21,160 bases of DNA from Loktanella sp. UBA3435. GTDB lineage: Bacteria > Pseudomonadota > Alphaproteobacteria > Rhodobacterales > Rhodobacteraceae. Positions 1 to 7,852 of this stretch are shown here, piece after piece. The notes beneath the pieces are model-generated. The model did not search any database, was not told the origin of the DNA, and saw only the letters and a program-made list of their open reading frames with translations. The translations under genes were made by a program, and so were the position numbers. Location: NCBI GenBank assembly GCA_002378665.1, contig DFSO01000093.1, positions 1 to 21,160 on the forward strand, read 5' to 3'. Within the stretch, counting starts at the first letter, position 1, and every line of letters starts with the position of its first letter.

Positions 1-166
1 CACAGAAGATCGGACACTCTCGCTCTGCAGCGTCTGTGATAGAATCTTCGATAGACTCTACCGCGTCTGCAGCGGCTGTTGAATTGTCAAATGTTGTTGT
101 CTGCGCCATTGCGCCAGTTGCAACAAAACCGCTGATTGCAGCGATAATTAGTGTATTGGTCTTCAT
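1..166 (-). CDS. Secreted or outer-membrane protein, N-terminal fragment (runs off left edge)
   Basis: The first 55 codons of a minus-strand gene are visible; the rest lies outside the window. The start is an ATG preceded by GAGAGGAA about 7 nt upstream, a good ribosome binding site. The protein opens with a classical Sec signal peptide: MKTN, a hydrophobic run, then a likely cleavage site AMA|QTTTFD near residue 22. The mature part begins with an acidic, probably helical stretch (ADAVESIEDSITDAAERE). From memory, this resembles the segment just after the signal peptide in roseobacter beta-barrel proteins of the DUF481 type, but the match is weak because those usually continue differently where this one reads CPIFC. 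A short GGGCC/GGCCC hairpin (230-245) lies in the leader or the LysR 3' region. The signal peptide is clear; the family is a guess. Confidence 0.7.
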   Translation of the reverse strand, partial: MKTNTLIIAAISGFVATGAMAQTTTFDNSTAAADAVESIEDSITDAAERECPIFC

Positions 167-326
167 GGGTCATTCCTCTCCCAAAGAAGGTGACCCGAAC
201 TTGTCATAAGAACGGGAGCATTCCTGCTTGGGCCGATTTAGGCCCCGTCCATACATTTGTAAAACGTTAAAAAATCATACTTAAGCAAAGTTTGACTTAT
301 GGATAGGCCGAAACTCGCCGATCACG

Positions 327-1232
327 TTAAAGTTGATTGTCGTTGTTCAGGTTGCGTAAAACACCAACAACTTCATCCCCCGCCTGCTCCGCCGCATCAC
401 CAACATGACGCAATACCTCTTTTGCCGCATCGCGAATTTTCGGATCGAGATCCTCGCGCCAAACCGCCCAAACGGGATAGGGGAAAGACGGCGCATCGCG
501 CACGAGGTGCAATTGTCCGCTATCGAGGTATTTCTTAACATAACGCGCAGGCAGATAGGCCGCAGCCTCCCGATTGACGATATATTCCGCGACCATAGCC
601 CCCAAAGCAAACGTCGTGCCCGGATTCGTAAGTTCTGGCAAAGCGGCGGCATGGGCATTGACGAACTCGGGCCCCCAATCAACAAACACATACCTCCCGC
701 CCATATCCATCGTCGGGTTCGGCCAAGACGCGACAAGCACCAATTCTTCTTCCATTAGCTCTTCAACGGCCAATCCGGGGCGAAGCTGTGGCATATAAAG
801 CAACCCAAGCTGGATCGTCCCATCAATCAAAAACCGCGTGAGCCTGTCTGGCATCCCAAGTTCGGCGCGGATATTCAAATCCGACATTTTCGCCTGCAAC
901 CCATCAATCAGCCGAAATCCGAGCCGCGGCCAAAGCGAATATTGCGCACCAATTGTCAGACTGCGGGTATAGCCATCTGGAATCGCAACCTGCTGTCGCG
1001 CTTCTTCCCAAATCCGAATGAGCGATTGGGCATAGCCTTCAAACTCCCGCCCCGCATTGGTCAACTCCGCCCCTGCCTTAGAGCGGGTAAAAAGCGGCTT
1101 TCCCATCGTGTCTTCGAGACGCTGAATGCGCAAAGACACCGCAGATTGCGTCACATAAAGCCGGTCAGACGCCGAAACGAATGATCCGGTCGCGGCAACT
1201 TCGAGGAATGTTTTGAGAAGGGTTATATCCAT
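327..1232 (-). CDS. LysR-family transcriptional regulator
   Basis: A 301-aa protein, the usual LysR length. Residues 1-60 form the winged helix-turn-helix (MDITLLKTFLEVAATGSF, then TQSAVSLRIQRLE, ending KPLFTRS), followed by a linker helix and a periplasmic-binding-like effector domain from about residue 90. The start is set at the ATG at 1232, because LysR proteins begin a few residues before the first helix; an upstream ATG at 1259 would add nine residues, and neither start has a strong ribosome binding site. The gene is divergent from the saccharopine-dehydrogenase-like gene, with 273 bp between starts, so that gene is a reasonable target by the usual LysR arrangement (inference). I could not identify a convincing T-N11-A box or the effector. 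Confidence 0.9.
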   Translation of the reverse strand: MDITLLKTFLEVAATGSFVSASDRLYVTQSAVSLRIQRLEDTMGKPLFTRSKAGAELTNAGREFEGYAQSLIRIWEEARQQVAIPDGYTRSLTIGAQYSLWPRLGFRLIDGLQAKMSDLNIRAELGMPDRLTRFLIDGTIQLGLLYMPQLRPGLAVEELMEEELVLVASWPNPTMDMGGRYVFVDWGPEFVNAHAAALPELTNPGTTFALGAMVAEYIVNREAAAYLPARYVKKYLDSGQLHLVRDAPSFPYPVWAVWREDLDPKIRDAAKEVLRHVGDAAEQAGDEVVGVLRNLNNDNQL

Positions 1233-1505
1233 GCCTGCAACTGTGGCATTTGTCGGCACAAAGGCAAAGCAGAAAACCGTCGTTTTCCAGTGCGTCGCTC
1301 ACACATTGGTAAATCGTCACGCCACCCTGCATACCCAAATCCAAAACACCATTCGACCACCCACATGGGGCGGATATAACGCATCAAATAGGGGGTTTGG
1401 CATCGGTCTTTCTCCTGCGGCATCTGGCCTCAACGCAGCATATCGGCATTGGTGTTCAGGTGGCTATTGCCATAGGCTCCCCGTGACCAAACAAAGTGGT
1501 GCGAC

Positions 1506-3149
1506 ATGAAAATCCTCATTCTCGGCGGTTACGGCACATTCGGCGGCAGGCTCGCGGAATTGCTCTGCGACATACCCGATCTGCACCTGCAAATCTGCGG
1601 ACGTGACATCGGCAAAGCCACCGCATTTTGCGCAACCCTTTCGGGCCACGCCACGCACCACGCCTTTGACCGCGCAGACCTAGCCCAACACATCAAAACC
1701 CTCGCCCCCGATCTTGTCGTCGACGCCTCTGGCCCGTTCCAAGACTACGGCGACGCGCGATACAGCGTGATTGAGACCTGCATCGCGGCGCAGACCGACT
1801 ACATGGATTTCGCTGATGCGGCCGACTTTGTCTTTGGCGTCTCGGCCTTTGATCAAGCGGCAAAAGACGCAGGCATCTACGTCCTCTCTGGGGTCAGCTC
1901 ATTTCCCGTTCTCACCGCCGCCGTCCTGCGCGAAATCGCCAAAGAGTTCCCGATCACCGACGTCACAGGCGGCATCGCCCCTTCCCCCTACGCGGGCATC
2001 GGCCTGAACGTCATGCGCGCCGTTGTCGGATACGCTGGCGGCCCTGTGAAATTGACACGCAATGGCCAGCAAACCACCGCACTCGGCCTGACTGAGAGCC
2101 GCCGTTACACAATCGCCGTACCCGGAAAAACGCCCCTCAATAACATCCGCTTTTCCCTCGTCGATGTCCCCGATCTCCAAGTTCTGCCACCCGCACACCC
2201 CAGTCTGCAAAACATCTGGATGGGCGCGGGCCCAGTGCCAGAATTCCTGCACCGCGCCCTCAATATGCTCGCCATAGCGCGCGCCAAATTGGGCCTGCCC
2301 AGCCTTACACCGCTCTCCCCCCTGTTCCACCGCATCCTGAACCTGATGAAATTCGGCGAGCATCGGGGCGGCATGTATATCCACGCCAAGGGCGACAGCG
2401 CCGAGATGTCTTGGCACCTCTTGGCCGAGGGCGATGATGGCCCCTACATTCCATCAATGTCGATAGAGGCCTTGGTGCGCAAACAATTGCGCGGCACCCG
2501 TCCCGAAAACGGTGAGCGGCCTGCAACAGCCGCGCTCACCCTTGCCGAACTCGACGCTGTTTTCGCGGGCAAAACCATCACCACAGGGTTCCGCAGACCG
2601 CTTCCCCGTACGGCACCTCTCTACCGTCACATCCTAGGCGACGCCTTCGACATGCTGCCACCACAAGTCCGCGCCCTGCACGACGACACCACCTCGCGCA
2701 CTTGGCAAGGCACAGGGTCCGTGCGACGCGGCACCGGCTTTCTTGCAAACATCATCGGCGCCCTCTTTGGCTTCCCAAAAACAACCGAGGCCACCTCTGT
2801 CACCGTCGATTTTGACTATAAAGACGGCGTGGAGACATGGCGGCGCGCATTTGGGGCGCACAAATTCCACTCGGTGCAATCGCGCGGCGCGGGCCGGAAG
2901 ACACATCTTTTAATGGAGCGCTTCGGCCCGATCACCGCAGCCCTCGCGGTCACTATCGCAGACGACCGTCTCTACCTGATCCCGCGTCACTGGTCGTTCC
3001 TTGGCCTGCCGCTCCCGAAATTCCTGATGCCTGCGGGCAATAGTTTTGAGACAGAAATCGACGGCAAATTCGCCTTCGACGTCGAAATCGCCGCACCCTT
3101 CATCGGCCTCATCGCCGCCTATCGCGGACAACTCACCCGCACAGTTTAG
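1506..3149 (+). CDS. Saccharopine dehydrogenase-like NAD(P)-binding protein fused to DUF4166
   Basis: A 547-aa two-part protein. Residues 1-130 are a Rossmann fold with a glycine-rich nucleotide-binding loop (ILGGYGTFGGR, 5-15) and the saccharopine-dehydrogenase-type segment DASGPFQDYG. The middle (to about 360) continues as the reductase-like domain. From about residue 373 (YRHILGDAFDMLPPQVRALH) to the end the sequence looks like DUF4166, a domain of unknown function often attached to this family. True saccharopine dehydrogenase activity is unlikely to be the role; these fused proteins have no settled substrate. The start has only a weak ribosome binding site (GTGG). The stop TAG overlaps the first unit of a GTGCAC repeat array, and an FAD oxidoreductase gene follows 74 bp downstream on the same strand. 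The divergent LysR may control it. Confidence 0.85.
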   Translation: MKILILGGYGTFGGRLAELLCDIPDLHLQICGRDIGKATAFCATLSGHATHHAFDRADLAQHIKTLAPDLVVDASGPFQDYGDARYSVIETCIAAQTDYMDFADAADFVFGVSAFDQAAKDAGIYVLSGVSSFPVLTAAVLREIAKEFPITDVTGGIAPSPYAGIGLNVMRAVVGYAGGPVKLTRNGQQTTALGLTESRRYTIAVPGKTPLNNIRFSLVDVPDLQVLPPAHPSLQNIWMGAGPVPEFLHRALNMLAIARAKLGLPSLTPLSPLFHRILNLMKFGEHRGGMYIHAKGDSAEMSWHLLAEGDDGPYIPSMSIEALVRKQLRGTRPENGERPATAALTLAELDAVFAGKTITTGFRRPLPRTAPLYRHILGDAFDMLPPQVRALHDDTTSRTWQGTGSVRRGTGFLANIIGALFGFPKTTEATSVTVDFDYKDGVETWRRAFGAHKFHSVQSRGAGRKTHLLMERFGPITAALAVTIADDRLYLIPRHWSFLGLPLPKFLMPAGNSFETEIDGKFAFDVEIAAPFIGLIAAYRGQLTRTV

Positions 3150-3176
3150 TGCACGCGCGGTGCACGCCGCGTGCAC
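3149..3176. repeat. Array of three GTGCAC palindromes at 11-bp spacing
   Basis: GTGCAC occurs at 3149, 3160 and 3171, exactly 11 bp apart, with GC-rich 5-nt spacers. The first unit starts on the last base of the preceding stop codon. A sister array lies at 11628. GTGCAC is self-complementary, so neighbouring units can also fold into 6-bp hairpins; a T-rich stretch (CTTGTTTT) follows about 10 nt later. It could be a terminator-like element or a phased protein-binding array. Confidence 0.85.
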
Positions 3177-3223
3177 GCAAATCACATCTTGTTTTGCCCG
3201 CAAACTCATGAGAACGTCGCCCC

Positions 3224-4294
3224 ATGACAGATTTTATTATTATCGGTGGCGGCGTCGCTGGCACCTCCGCAGGCGCCTTTCTTTCCAAGCTGGGCACAGT
3301 ACAATTGCTCGAGGCCGAGCCCAATCTCGCCTATCACGCCTCTGGGCGGTCGGCGGCGCTCTTCGAGGAAAGCTACGGCAAACCCTCCACCGTGGCTCTC
3401 AACGCCGCGTCTCGGTCCTATCACGTTGAAAACAAACTGCTTTCGCCGCGTGGCCTGATGCTCGTCGGCAGCAAAGATAACGCGGCCGAATTTGAAGCGG
3501 AACGCCAGCAAATGGGCCTTGATATGATGACTGGGGCAGAGGCGAAAGCCGTGGTTCCGATCCTGAACACCGACGTCATTGACCGCGCAGGATTTCACGA
3601 AGACGCATGGGATCTCGACACCGACGCACTGATCCAAAGCTTTGTGAAAATCATCCGCGAAAACGGCGGAAACATCGCCACAAATGCGGGCGCCACGGCC
3701 ATTTCAAAAACCGCAATAGGCTGGAAAGTTTCAACAAAAACAGACACCTACGAGGCTGCTATCCTCGTGAACGCCGCAGGTCCATGGGTTGATCGAATAG
3801 CTTTAATGGCGGGTATTTCCCCGATAGGTTTCACCCCTTTGCGCCGCTCGATGGGCCGCATTCCCGCACCTGGCGGTCACGATGTTTCAAGCTGGCCAAT
3901 GATCTTTGGCGCGGGTGAAGCGTGGTATGCCAAGCCCGACGCAGGCGCGCTCATCGTCTCGCCCGCCGAGGAAATCCTTGTTGAACCTCACGATGCCTTC
4001 GTTGACGATATGATCCTTGCCGAAGGCTTCGCACGCTACGAAGAAAACGTGACCGAACCCGTCACGCGCTTGCTATCCTCATGGGCGGGCTTGCGGACAT
4101 TTTCACCTGACCGCACGCTCGTTCTAGGCTCTGACCCATCCGAACCCAGCTTTATCTGGTGTGCAGGCCAAGGCGGCTATGGCATGCAATCCAGCCCAGC
4201 TGCGGGTCAGCTTTTGGCAGACCTCGTGAACGGCAAAACGCCCGCGATCGACGCGGGCGCTGTTGGTGCTCTTGATCCGAAGCGGTTCCGCTAG
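3224..4294 (+). CDS. FAD-dependent D-amino-acid dehydrogenase-like protein (DauA-like, DAO family)
   Basis: A 356-aa DAO-superfamily flavoprotein expected to oxidise an amine or D-amino acid. The dinucleotide-binding loop is IIGGGVAG (residues 6-13), the second FAD segment is YHASGRSAA, and the C-terminal FAD/substrate segment is AGQGGYGMQSSPAAG. It aligns along most of its length, by memory, with D-arginine dehydrogenase DauA of Pseudomonas aeruginosa: DTDAL, VNAAGPWVD, WYAKPDAG and SWAGLRTF are all shared. Conserved active-site equivalents are Tyr51, the Tyr in WYAKPDAG and the Arg in WAGLRTF. The DauA residues His48 and Glu87 (the latter contacts the substrate guanidinium) are Leu46 and Leu78 here, so the substrate probably is not arginine. 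The ribosome binding site is weak. A hairpin after the stop separates it from the convergent GcvT-fusion gene. Confidence 0.85.
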   Translation: MTDFIIIGGGVAGTSAGAFLSKLGTVQLLEAEPNLAYHASGRSAALFEESYGKPSTVALNAASRSYHVENKLLSPRGLMLVGSKDNAAEFEAERQQMGLDMMTGAEAKAVVPILNTDVIDRAGFHEDAWDLDTDALIQSFVKIIRENGGNIATNAGATAISKTAIGWKVSTKTDTYEAAILVNAAGPWVDRIALMAGISPIGFTPLRRSMGRIPAPGGHDVSSWPMIFGAGEAWYAKPDAGALIVSPAEEILVEPHDAFVDDMILAEGFARYEENVTEPVTRLLSSWAGLRTFSPDRTLVLGSDPSEPSFIWCAGQGGYGMQSSPAAGQLLADLVNGKTPAIDAGAVGALDPKRFR

Positions 4295-4297
4295 GTC

Positions 4298-4318
4298 CGA
4301 TTTTTCGACGAAAAATCG
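4298..4318. terminator. Perfect inverted repeat between convergent genes, likely bidirectional terminator
   Basis: CGATTTTTCG and CGAAAAATCG are perfect 10-nt complements separated by one base, four bases after one stop codon and nine before the other. The A/T runs in the arms would give a U-rich 3' side on either strand. The position between two convergent stops supports a shared terminator. Confidence 0.65.
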
Positions 4319-4326
4319 ACGCTAGA

Positions 4327-6822
4327 TCAACCGTCTACGCGAATTGTCGCGTTCTTCGGGTCATAGGGGCTGTCTTCGACAATCACGGCAGGCCAGAGCT
4401 TATCGAGCATTTTAACCTGCACCTTGGTGCCAACTTCAGCAAGCGCAGGTTTCACGTAGCCCATGCCAATCGATTTCTCGAAAGCCACCGAATATCCGCC
4501 AGATGTCAGACGCCCAATGCGGTTGCCATCCATATCATAGAGCGCCTCACGGCCCCATGGATCGGCATCGCTTGGCCCGTCAATCAGCACGGTCACACAC
4601 TTGGACCGCACACCTTTGGCAACCATTTCGGCCTTACCGTGGAAATCCTTCTCCAAGTCGATAAAGCGCGGCAGATCGGCCTCAACAGGTGTCGCATCGC
4701 GGCCCAATTCGTTGCCAAACGCACGGTAGGATTTCTCCTGACGTAGCCAGTTTTGCGCCCGCGCACCAACCAGCTTCATGCCATGGTTTTCGCCCGCTTT
4801 CTCAAGCAGATCGAACAGGTAGTTCTGCATCTCAATCGGGTGGTGCAATTCCCAACCCAGCTCGCCCGTATAGGCCACACGGATCGCGTTCACAGGACAC
4901 ATGCCAAGCTCGATTTTCTTGGCGGACAACCAAGGGAAACGCTTGTTGGACAGCGCCGTTTCAGGATCGGCGTCCTTGATGACTTCGGCCATAACAGCCC
5001 GTGCCTTTGGGCCTGCAATCGCAAACACACCCCATTGGGTCGTGACGTTCTGCACCTCAATGCGGCCAAACTCGGCCTCTTTGTCTTCAACAGCCTTGCG
5101 CAAGAAATCGGCGTCATAAGCTGTCCAAGCCCCTGCGGACACGAGGTAATATTCATCCTCGGACATGCGCACGATGGTATATTCGGTGCGTGTCGTGCCG
5201 TGAGATGTCAGCGCATAGGTCAGGTTGATACGGCCAATCTTTGGCAGTTTGTTCGTCGTGAACCAGTCGAGGAACGCCGTCGCGCCAGGTCCTTTGACGA
5301 CATGCTTCGTGAAGGCCGTCGCATCGATCAGGCCAACGCCCTCGCGCACGGCTTTCGCTTCTTCGACAGCATATTGCCACCAGCCACCACGGCGGAAGGA
5401 CCGCGCATCATGGTCGTTAAAGCCCATTGGCGCAAAGTAGTTCGGACGCTCCCAGCCGTTTACAAAGCCGAACTGTGCGCCGCGCATCGCCTGACGATCA
5501 TAAGCAGGCGACGTGCGCAACGGACGGCACGCAGGACGTTCTTCATCAGGGTGATGCAGAATGTAGACGTGGTCGTAGCACTCTTCGTTCTTACGTGCCG
5601 CAAATTCGGTCGTCATCCAGTCGCCGTAACGCTTTGGATCAAGCGACGCCATGTCGATCTCGGCCTCGCCCTCGACCATCAATTGCGCGAGGTAATAGCC
5701 AGTGCCGCCAGCCGCCGTGATCCCGAATGAGAAACCTTCAGCAAGCCACATGTTCCGCAAACCCGGCGCAGGTCCCACAAGCGGGTTACCATCTGGCGTA
5801 TAGCAAATCGGGCCGTTGAAATCGTCCTTCAGACCGCTTTCTTCGCAAGACGGAATGCGGTGGATCATCGCCATATACTGCTCTTCGATCCGCTCCAGAT
5901 CGAGCGGGAACAGGTCAGCGCGGAAGCTGTCTGGCACACCATATTCGAAACAAGCAGGCGCGCCCTTCTCATAGACGCCCAAAATCCAGCCGCCACGCTC
6001 TTCGCGCACGTAAGATTGCGCATCGGCATCGCGCACGACAGGATGCTCGACATTGCCCTCGGCGCGGAACTTTACCAACGCAGGGTCTTGATCCATCACG
6101 ATAAACTGGTGCTCAACAGGGATCGCAGGGATCTTGATCCCCAGCTTGCGCGCCGTCGTTTGCGCGTGATTGCCAGAGGCTGTCACAACATGCTCGGCGG
6201 TGATCACAATTGTCTCGTCGGATGGCACAAGGTTGCCGCCCTTCTCAACCATTTTCACACAAGTCACTTCCCAATGAGTGCCGTTCCAATGGAATGCATC
6301 GGCCTGCCATTTACGCTCGATCATCACGCCGCGCTGTCGGGCACCTTTCGCCATCGCTTGGGTTACGTCGGCAGGGTTAATATAGCCGTCGGTCTGGTGA
6401 TACAGCGCACCTTTAAGGTCTTCGGTACGGATCAGCGGCCATTTCGCCTTGATTTGGTCAGGGGTCATCCATTCGTAAGGCACATCACAGGTCTCTGCGG
6501 TGGAGGCGTAAAGCATATATTCGTCCATACGCTCGTCGGTCTGCGCCATGCGCAAGTTGCCCACGACAGCAAAGCCCGCATTCAGTCCCGTTTCGGCCTC
6601 AAGCGACTTATAGAACTCAACCGAATATTTGTGGATGTGGGTCGTCGCAAACGACATGTTGAACAGCGGCAGTAAGCCAGCAGCGTGCCACGTGGAGCCA
6701 GACGTCAGCTCGTCGCGCTCCAAAAGCATGACATCTTCCCAGCCCGCCTTGGCCAAGTGATAGGCAATCGAGGTTCCGACGGCACCACCGCCGACAACAA
6801 GTGCTTTTACGTTGGTTTTCAT
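4327..6822 (-). CDS. FAD-dependent oxidoreductase-GcvT fusion, dimethylglycine/sarcosine dehydrogenase-like
   Basis: An 831-aa protein with the layout of dimethylglycine and sarcosine dehydrogenases. It has an FAD-binding DAO domain (about 7-372; VVGGGAVGTS at 9-18), a linker of the FAO_M type (about 375-430), a GcvT aminomethyltransferase domain (about 433-715; YTGELGWELH at 651-660), and a GcvT C-terminal barrel (about 735-820). His46 in GSTWHAAGLL sits where this family attaches FAD covalently. The family removes an N-methyl group and passes it to tetrahydrofolate as methylene-THF. The exact substrate cannot be told: dimethylglycine, sarcosine or a related methylamine are possible. The ATG at 6822 is chosen over an open extension to 7197 because GGAGGA lies 9 nt upstream and the extension lies antisense to panC. 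The gene diverges from panC-panB. Confidence 0.88.
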   Translation of the reverse strand: MKTNVKALVVGGGAVGTSIAYHLAKAGWEDVMLLERDELTSGSTWHAAGLLPLFNMSFATTHIHKYSVEFYKSLEAETGLNAGFAVVGNLRMAQTDERMDEYMLYASTAETCDVPYEWMTPDQIKAKWPLIRTEDLKGALYHQTDGYINPADVTQAMAKGARQRGVMIERKWQADAFHWNGTHWEVTCVKMVEKGGNLVPSDETIVITAEHVVTASGNHAQTTARKLGIKIPAIPVEHQFIVMDQDPALVKFRAEGNVEHPVVRDADAQSYVREERGGWILGVYEKGAPACFEYGVPDSFRADLFPLDLERIEEQYMAMIHRIPSCEESGLKDDFNGPICYTPDGNPLVGPAPGLRNMWLAEGFSFGITAAGGTGYYLAQLMVEGEAEIDMASLDPKRYGDWMTTEFAARKNEECYDHVYILHHPDEERPACRPLRTSPAYDRQAMRGAQFGFVNGWERPNYFAPMGFNDHDARSFRRGGWWQYAVEEAKAVREGVGLIDATAFTKHVVKGPGATAFLDWFTTNKLPKIGRINLTYALTSHGTTRTEYTIVRMSEDEYYLVSAGAWTAYDADFLRKAVEDKEAEFGRIEVQNVTTQWGVFAIAGPKARAVMAEVIKDADPETALSNKRFPWLSAKKIELGMCPVNAIRVAYTGELGWELHHPIEMQNYLFDLLEKAGENHGMKLVGARAQNWLRQEKSYRAFGNELGRDATPVEADLPRFIDLEKDFHGKAEMVAKGVRSKCVTVLIDGPSDADPWGREALYDMDGNRIGRLTSGGYSVAFEKSIGMGYVKPALAEVGTKVQVKMLDKLWPAVIVEDSPYDPKNATIRVDG

Positions 6823-6831
6823 AGGCCCGAT

Positions 6832-6837
6832 TCCTCC
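6832..6837 (-). promoter_or_regulatory. Strong ribosome binding site fixing the GcvT-fusion start
   Basis: On the minus strand GGAGGA ends 9 nt before the ATG at 6822. No such site precedes the alternative upstream starts, and the Rossmann strand begins within ten residues of this ATG, so it decides the start codon. Confidence 0.8.
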
Positions 6838-7009
6838 GGAGATACGCTTTGGCACAAATTGCGCGAAAAAGGCTGCCAACACCAGAACCAGCCGACCTGT
6901 CATCGCACGATTGCGACAGTGGCGGGGAATTGCGCGGCTCTGCTCACCCTTGAAGCCCCCCGCAGCCCCGCTTATTGATGGATCAAGCAATAGCGCAAAG
7001 GCCGTGCCC

Positions 7010-7852
7010 ATGAAAATCTGCCGTACGATTTCCGAAATCCGCAGCGCTGTCAGCGACTTGAAACCGCGCGGCACTGTTGGTCTTGTCACCACCATGGGCG
7101 CTTTGCACGCGGGCCATATGGCCTTGGTCAAAGCCGCCGCAGACGCGCATCCGTCTGTTATCGCCACGATCTTTGTGAACCCGTCGCAATTCGGCAACCC
7201 TAAGGATCTGGAAACCTATCCGCGCACCGAACAGGCCGATCTCGCCATGCTGGAAAAGGCGGGCGTTGCAGCAGTGTTTCTGCCAACTGTCGCCGAAATC
7301 TACCCAGACGGTGACGAAACCATTGTCGAGACCACCAACCTTGCCAATATCTTCCACGGCGTCGTGCGGCCCGGCCATTTTCGCGGGGTCGCAACAGTCG
7401 TGACCAAGCTTTTCAACATTATCCGCGCGGATGCCGCCTATTTTGGCGAGAAGGACTATCAACAACTCGCGGTGATCCGCCGTACGGTTCGCGACTTGCA
7501 TGCGCCTATCGAAATTCACGGCGTGGCCACGGTGCGCGAAGCGGATGGCGTTGCGATGTCCTCGCGCAATGTGCGGCTCACCCCTGCCGATCGCGCTGCG
7601 GCACCGATCCTCATCGCGAGCCTTGCCGCAGCCGAGGCGCTGTTGCAAATGGGCGAGACCGCCGAGACCGCCGCAGAGGCGATTGCCGCCAACATCGCCA
7701 CGGAACCCCTTGCCACCCTGATGGCAGTCGATATCGTAGACCCAACCACTTTCGCCCCTGTAGCGGGCAAACCAACTGGCCCCGTCGGGATCATGTTGTC
7801 GGCCCAGTTCGGTGAAGTCCTGTTGATTGACCAAAAGGAGGTCGCCCTATGA
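7010..7852 (+). CDS. panC: Pantothenate synthetase (pantoate-beta-alanine ligase)
   Basis: A 280-aa cytoplasmic enzyme that joins pantoate to beta-alanine with ATP to make pantothenate, the vitamin B5 precursor of coenzyme A. It shows the nucleotidyl-transferase signatures of the family: TTMGALHAGH (27-36, a HIGH-type motif), FVNPSQFG, the FGEKDYQQ segment, and MSSRN (183-187, the KMSKS-like loop). The ATG at 7010 is preferred over upstream in-frame starts because the family begins with a short strand just before the TTMG loop and AAAGG lies about 8 nt upstream. It overlaps panB by four bases (ATGA), so the two are translationally coupled. Length matches the family. Confidence 0.95.
   Translation: MKICRTISEIRSAVSDLKPRGTVGLVTTMGALHAGHMALVKAAADAHPSVIATIFVNPSQFGNPKDLETYPRTEQADLAMLEKAGVAAVFLPTVAEIYPDGDETIVETTNLANIFHGVVRPGHFRGVATVVTKLFNIIRADAAYFGEKDYQQLAVIRRTVRDLHAPIEIHGVATVREADGVAMSSRNVRLTPADRAAAPILIASLAAAEALLQMGETAETAAEAIAANIATEPLATLMAVDIVDPTTFAPVAGKPTGPVGIMLSAQFGEVLLIDQKEVAL

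Noticed and set aside
1223..1423. 66-codon frame upstream of LysR on the minus strand
   Set aside because: It overlaps the LysR start in another frame, and no ribosome binding site or motif supports it.
1899..2417. 172-codon frame antisense to the DUF4166 fusion gene
   Set aside because: Shadow of a well-supported gene, no domain recognisable.
3149..3176. CRISPR-like array
   Set aside because: The repeat is 6 bp and the spacers 5 bp, far below CRISPR dimensions, and there are no cas genes.
4753..5730. 325-codon open frame on plus strand
   Set aside because: It lies wholly antisense to the GcvT-fusion gene, has no recognisable motif and no ribosome binding site; long antisense frames are common under GC-biased codon use.
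5860..6675. 271-codon open frame on plus strand
   Set aside because: Also antisense to the GcvT-fusion gene, with composition rich in His and Arg typical of shadow frames.
6950..6978. TTGAAG-N17-TATTGA as panC promoter
   Set aside because: Spacing is right but the boxes match only four and three of six consensus bases, too weak to list.
6812..7009. N-terminal extension of panC by 66 codons
   Set aside because: It overlaps the divergent gene start and the extra residues are unlike PanC, whose nucleotide loop must lie near the N-terminus.
6823..7197. N-terminal extension of the GcvT-fusion gene by 125 codons
   Set aside because: It runs antisense to the start of panC, and a strong ribosome binding site precedes the internal ATG at 6822.
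6983..7834. 283-codon open frame antisense to panC
   Set aside because: Fully covered by panC on the other strand, with low-complexity Gly/Arg/His composition and no motif.
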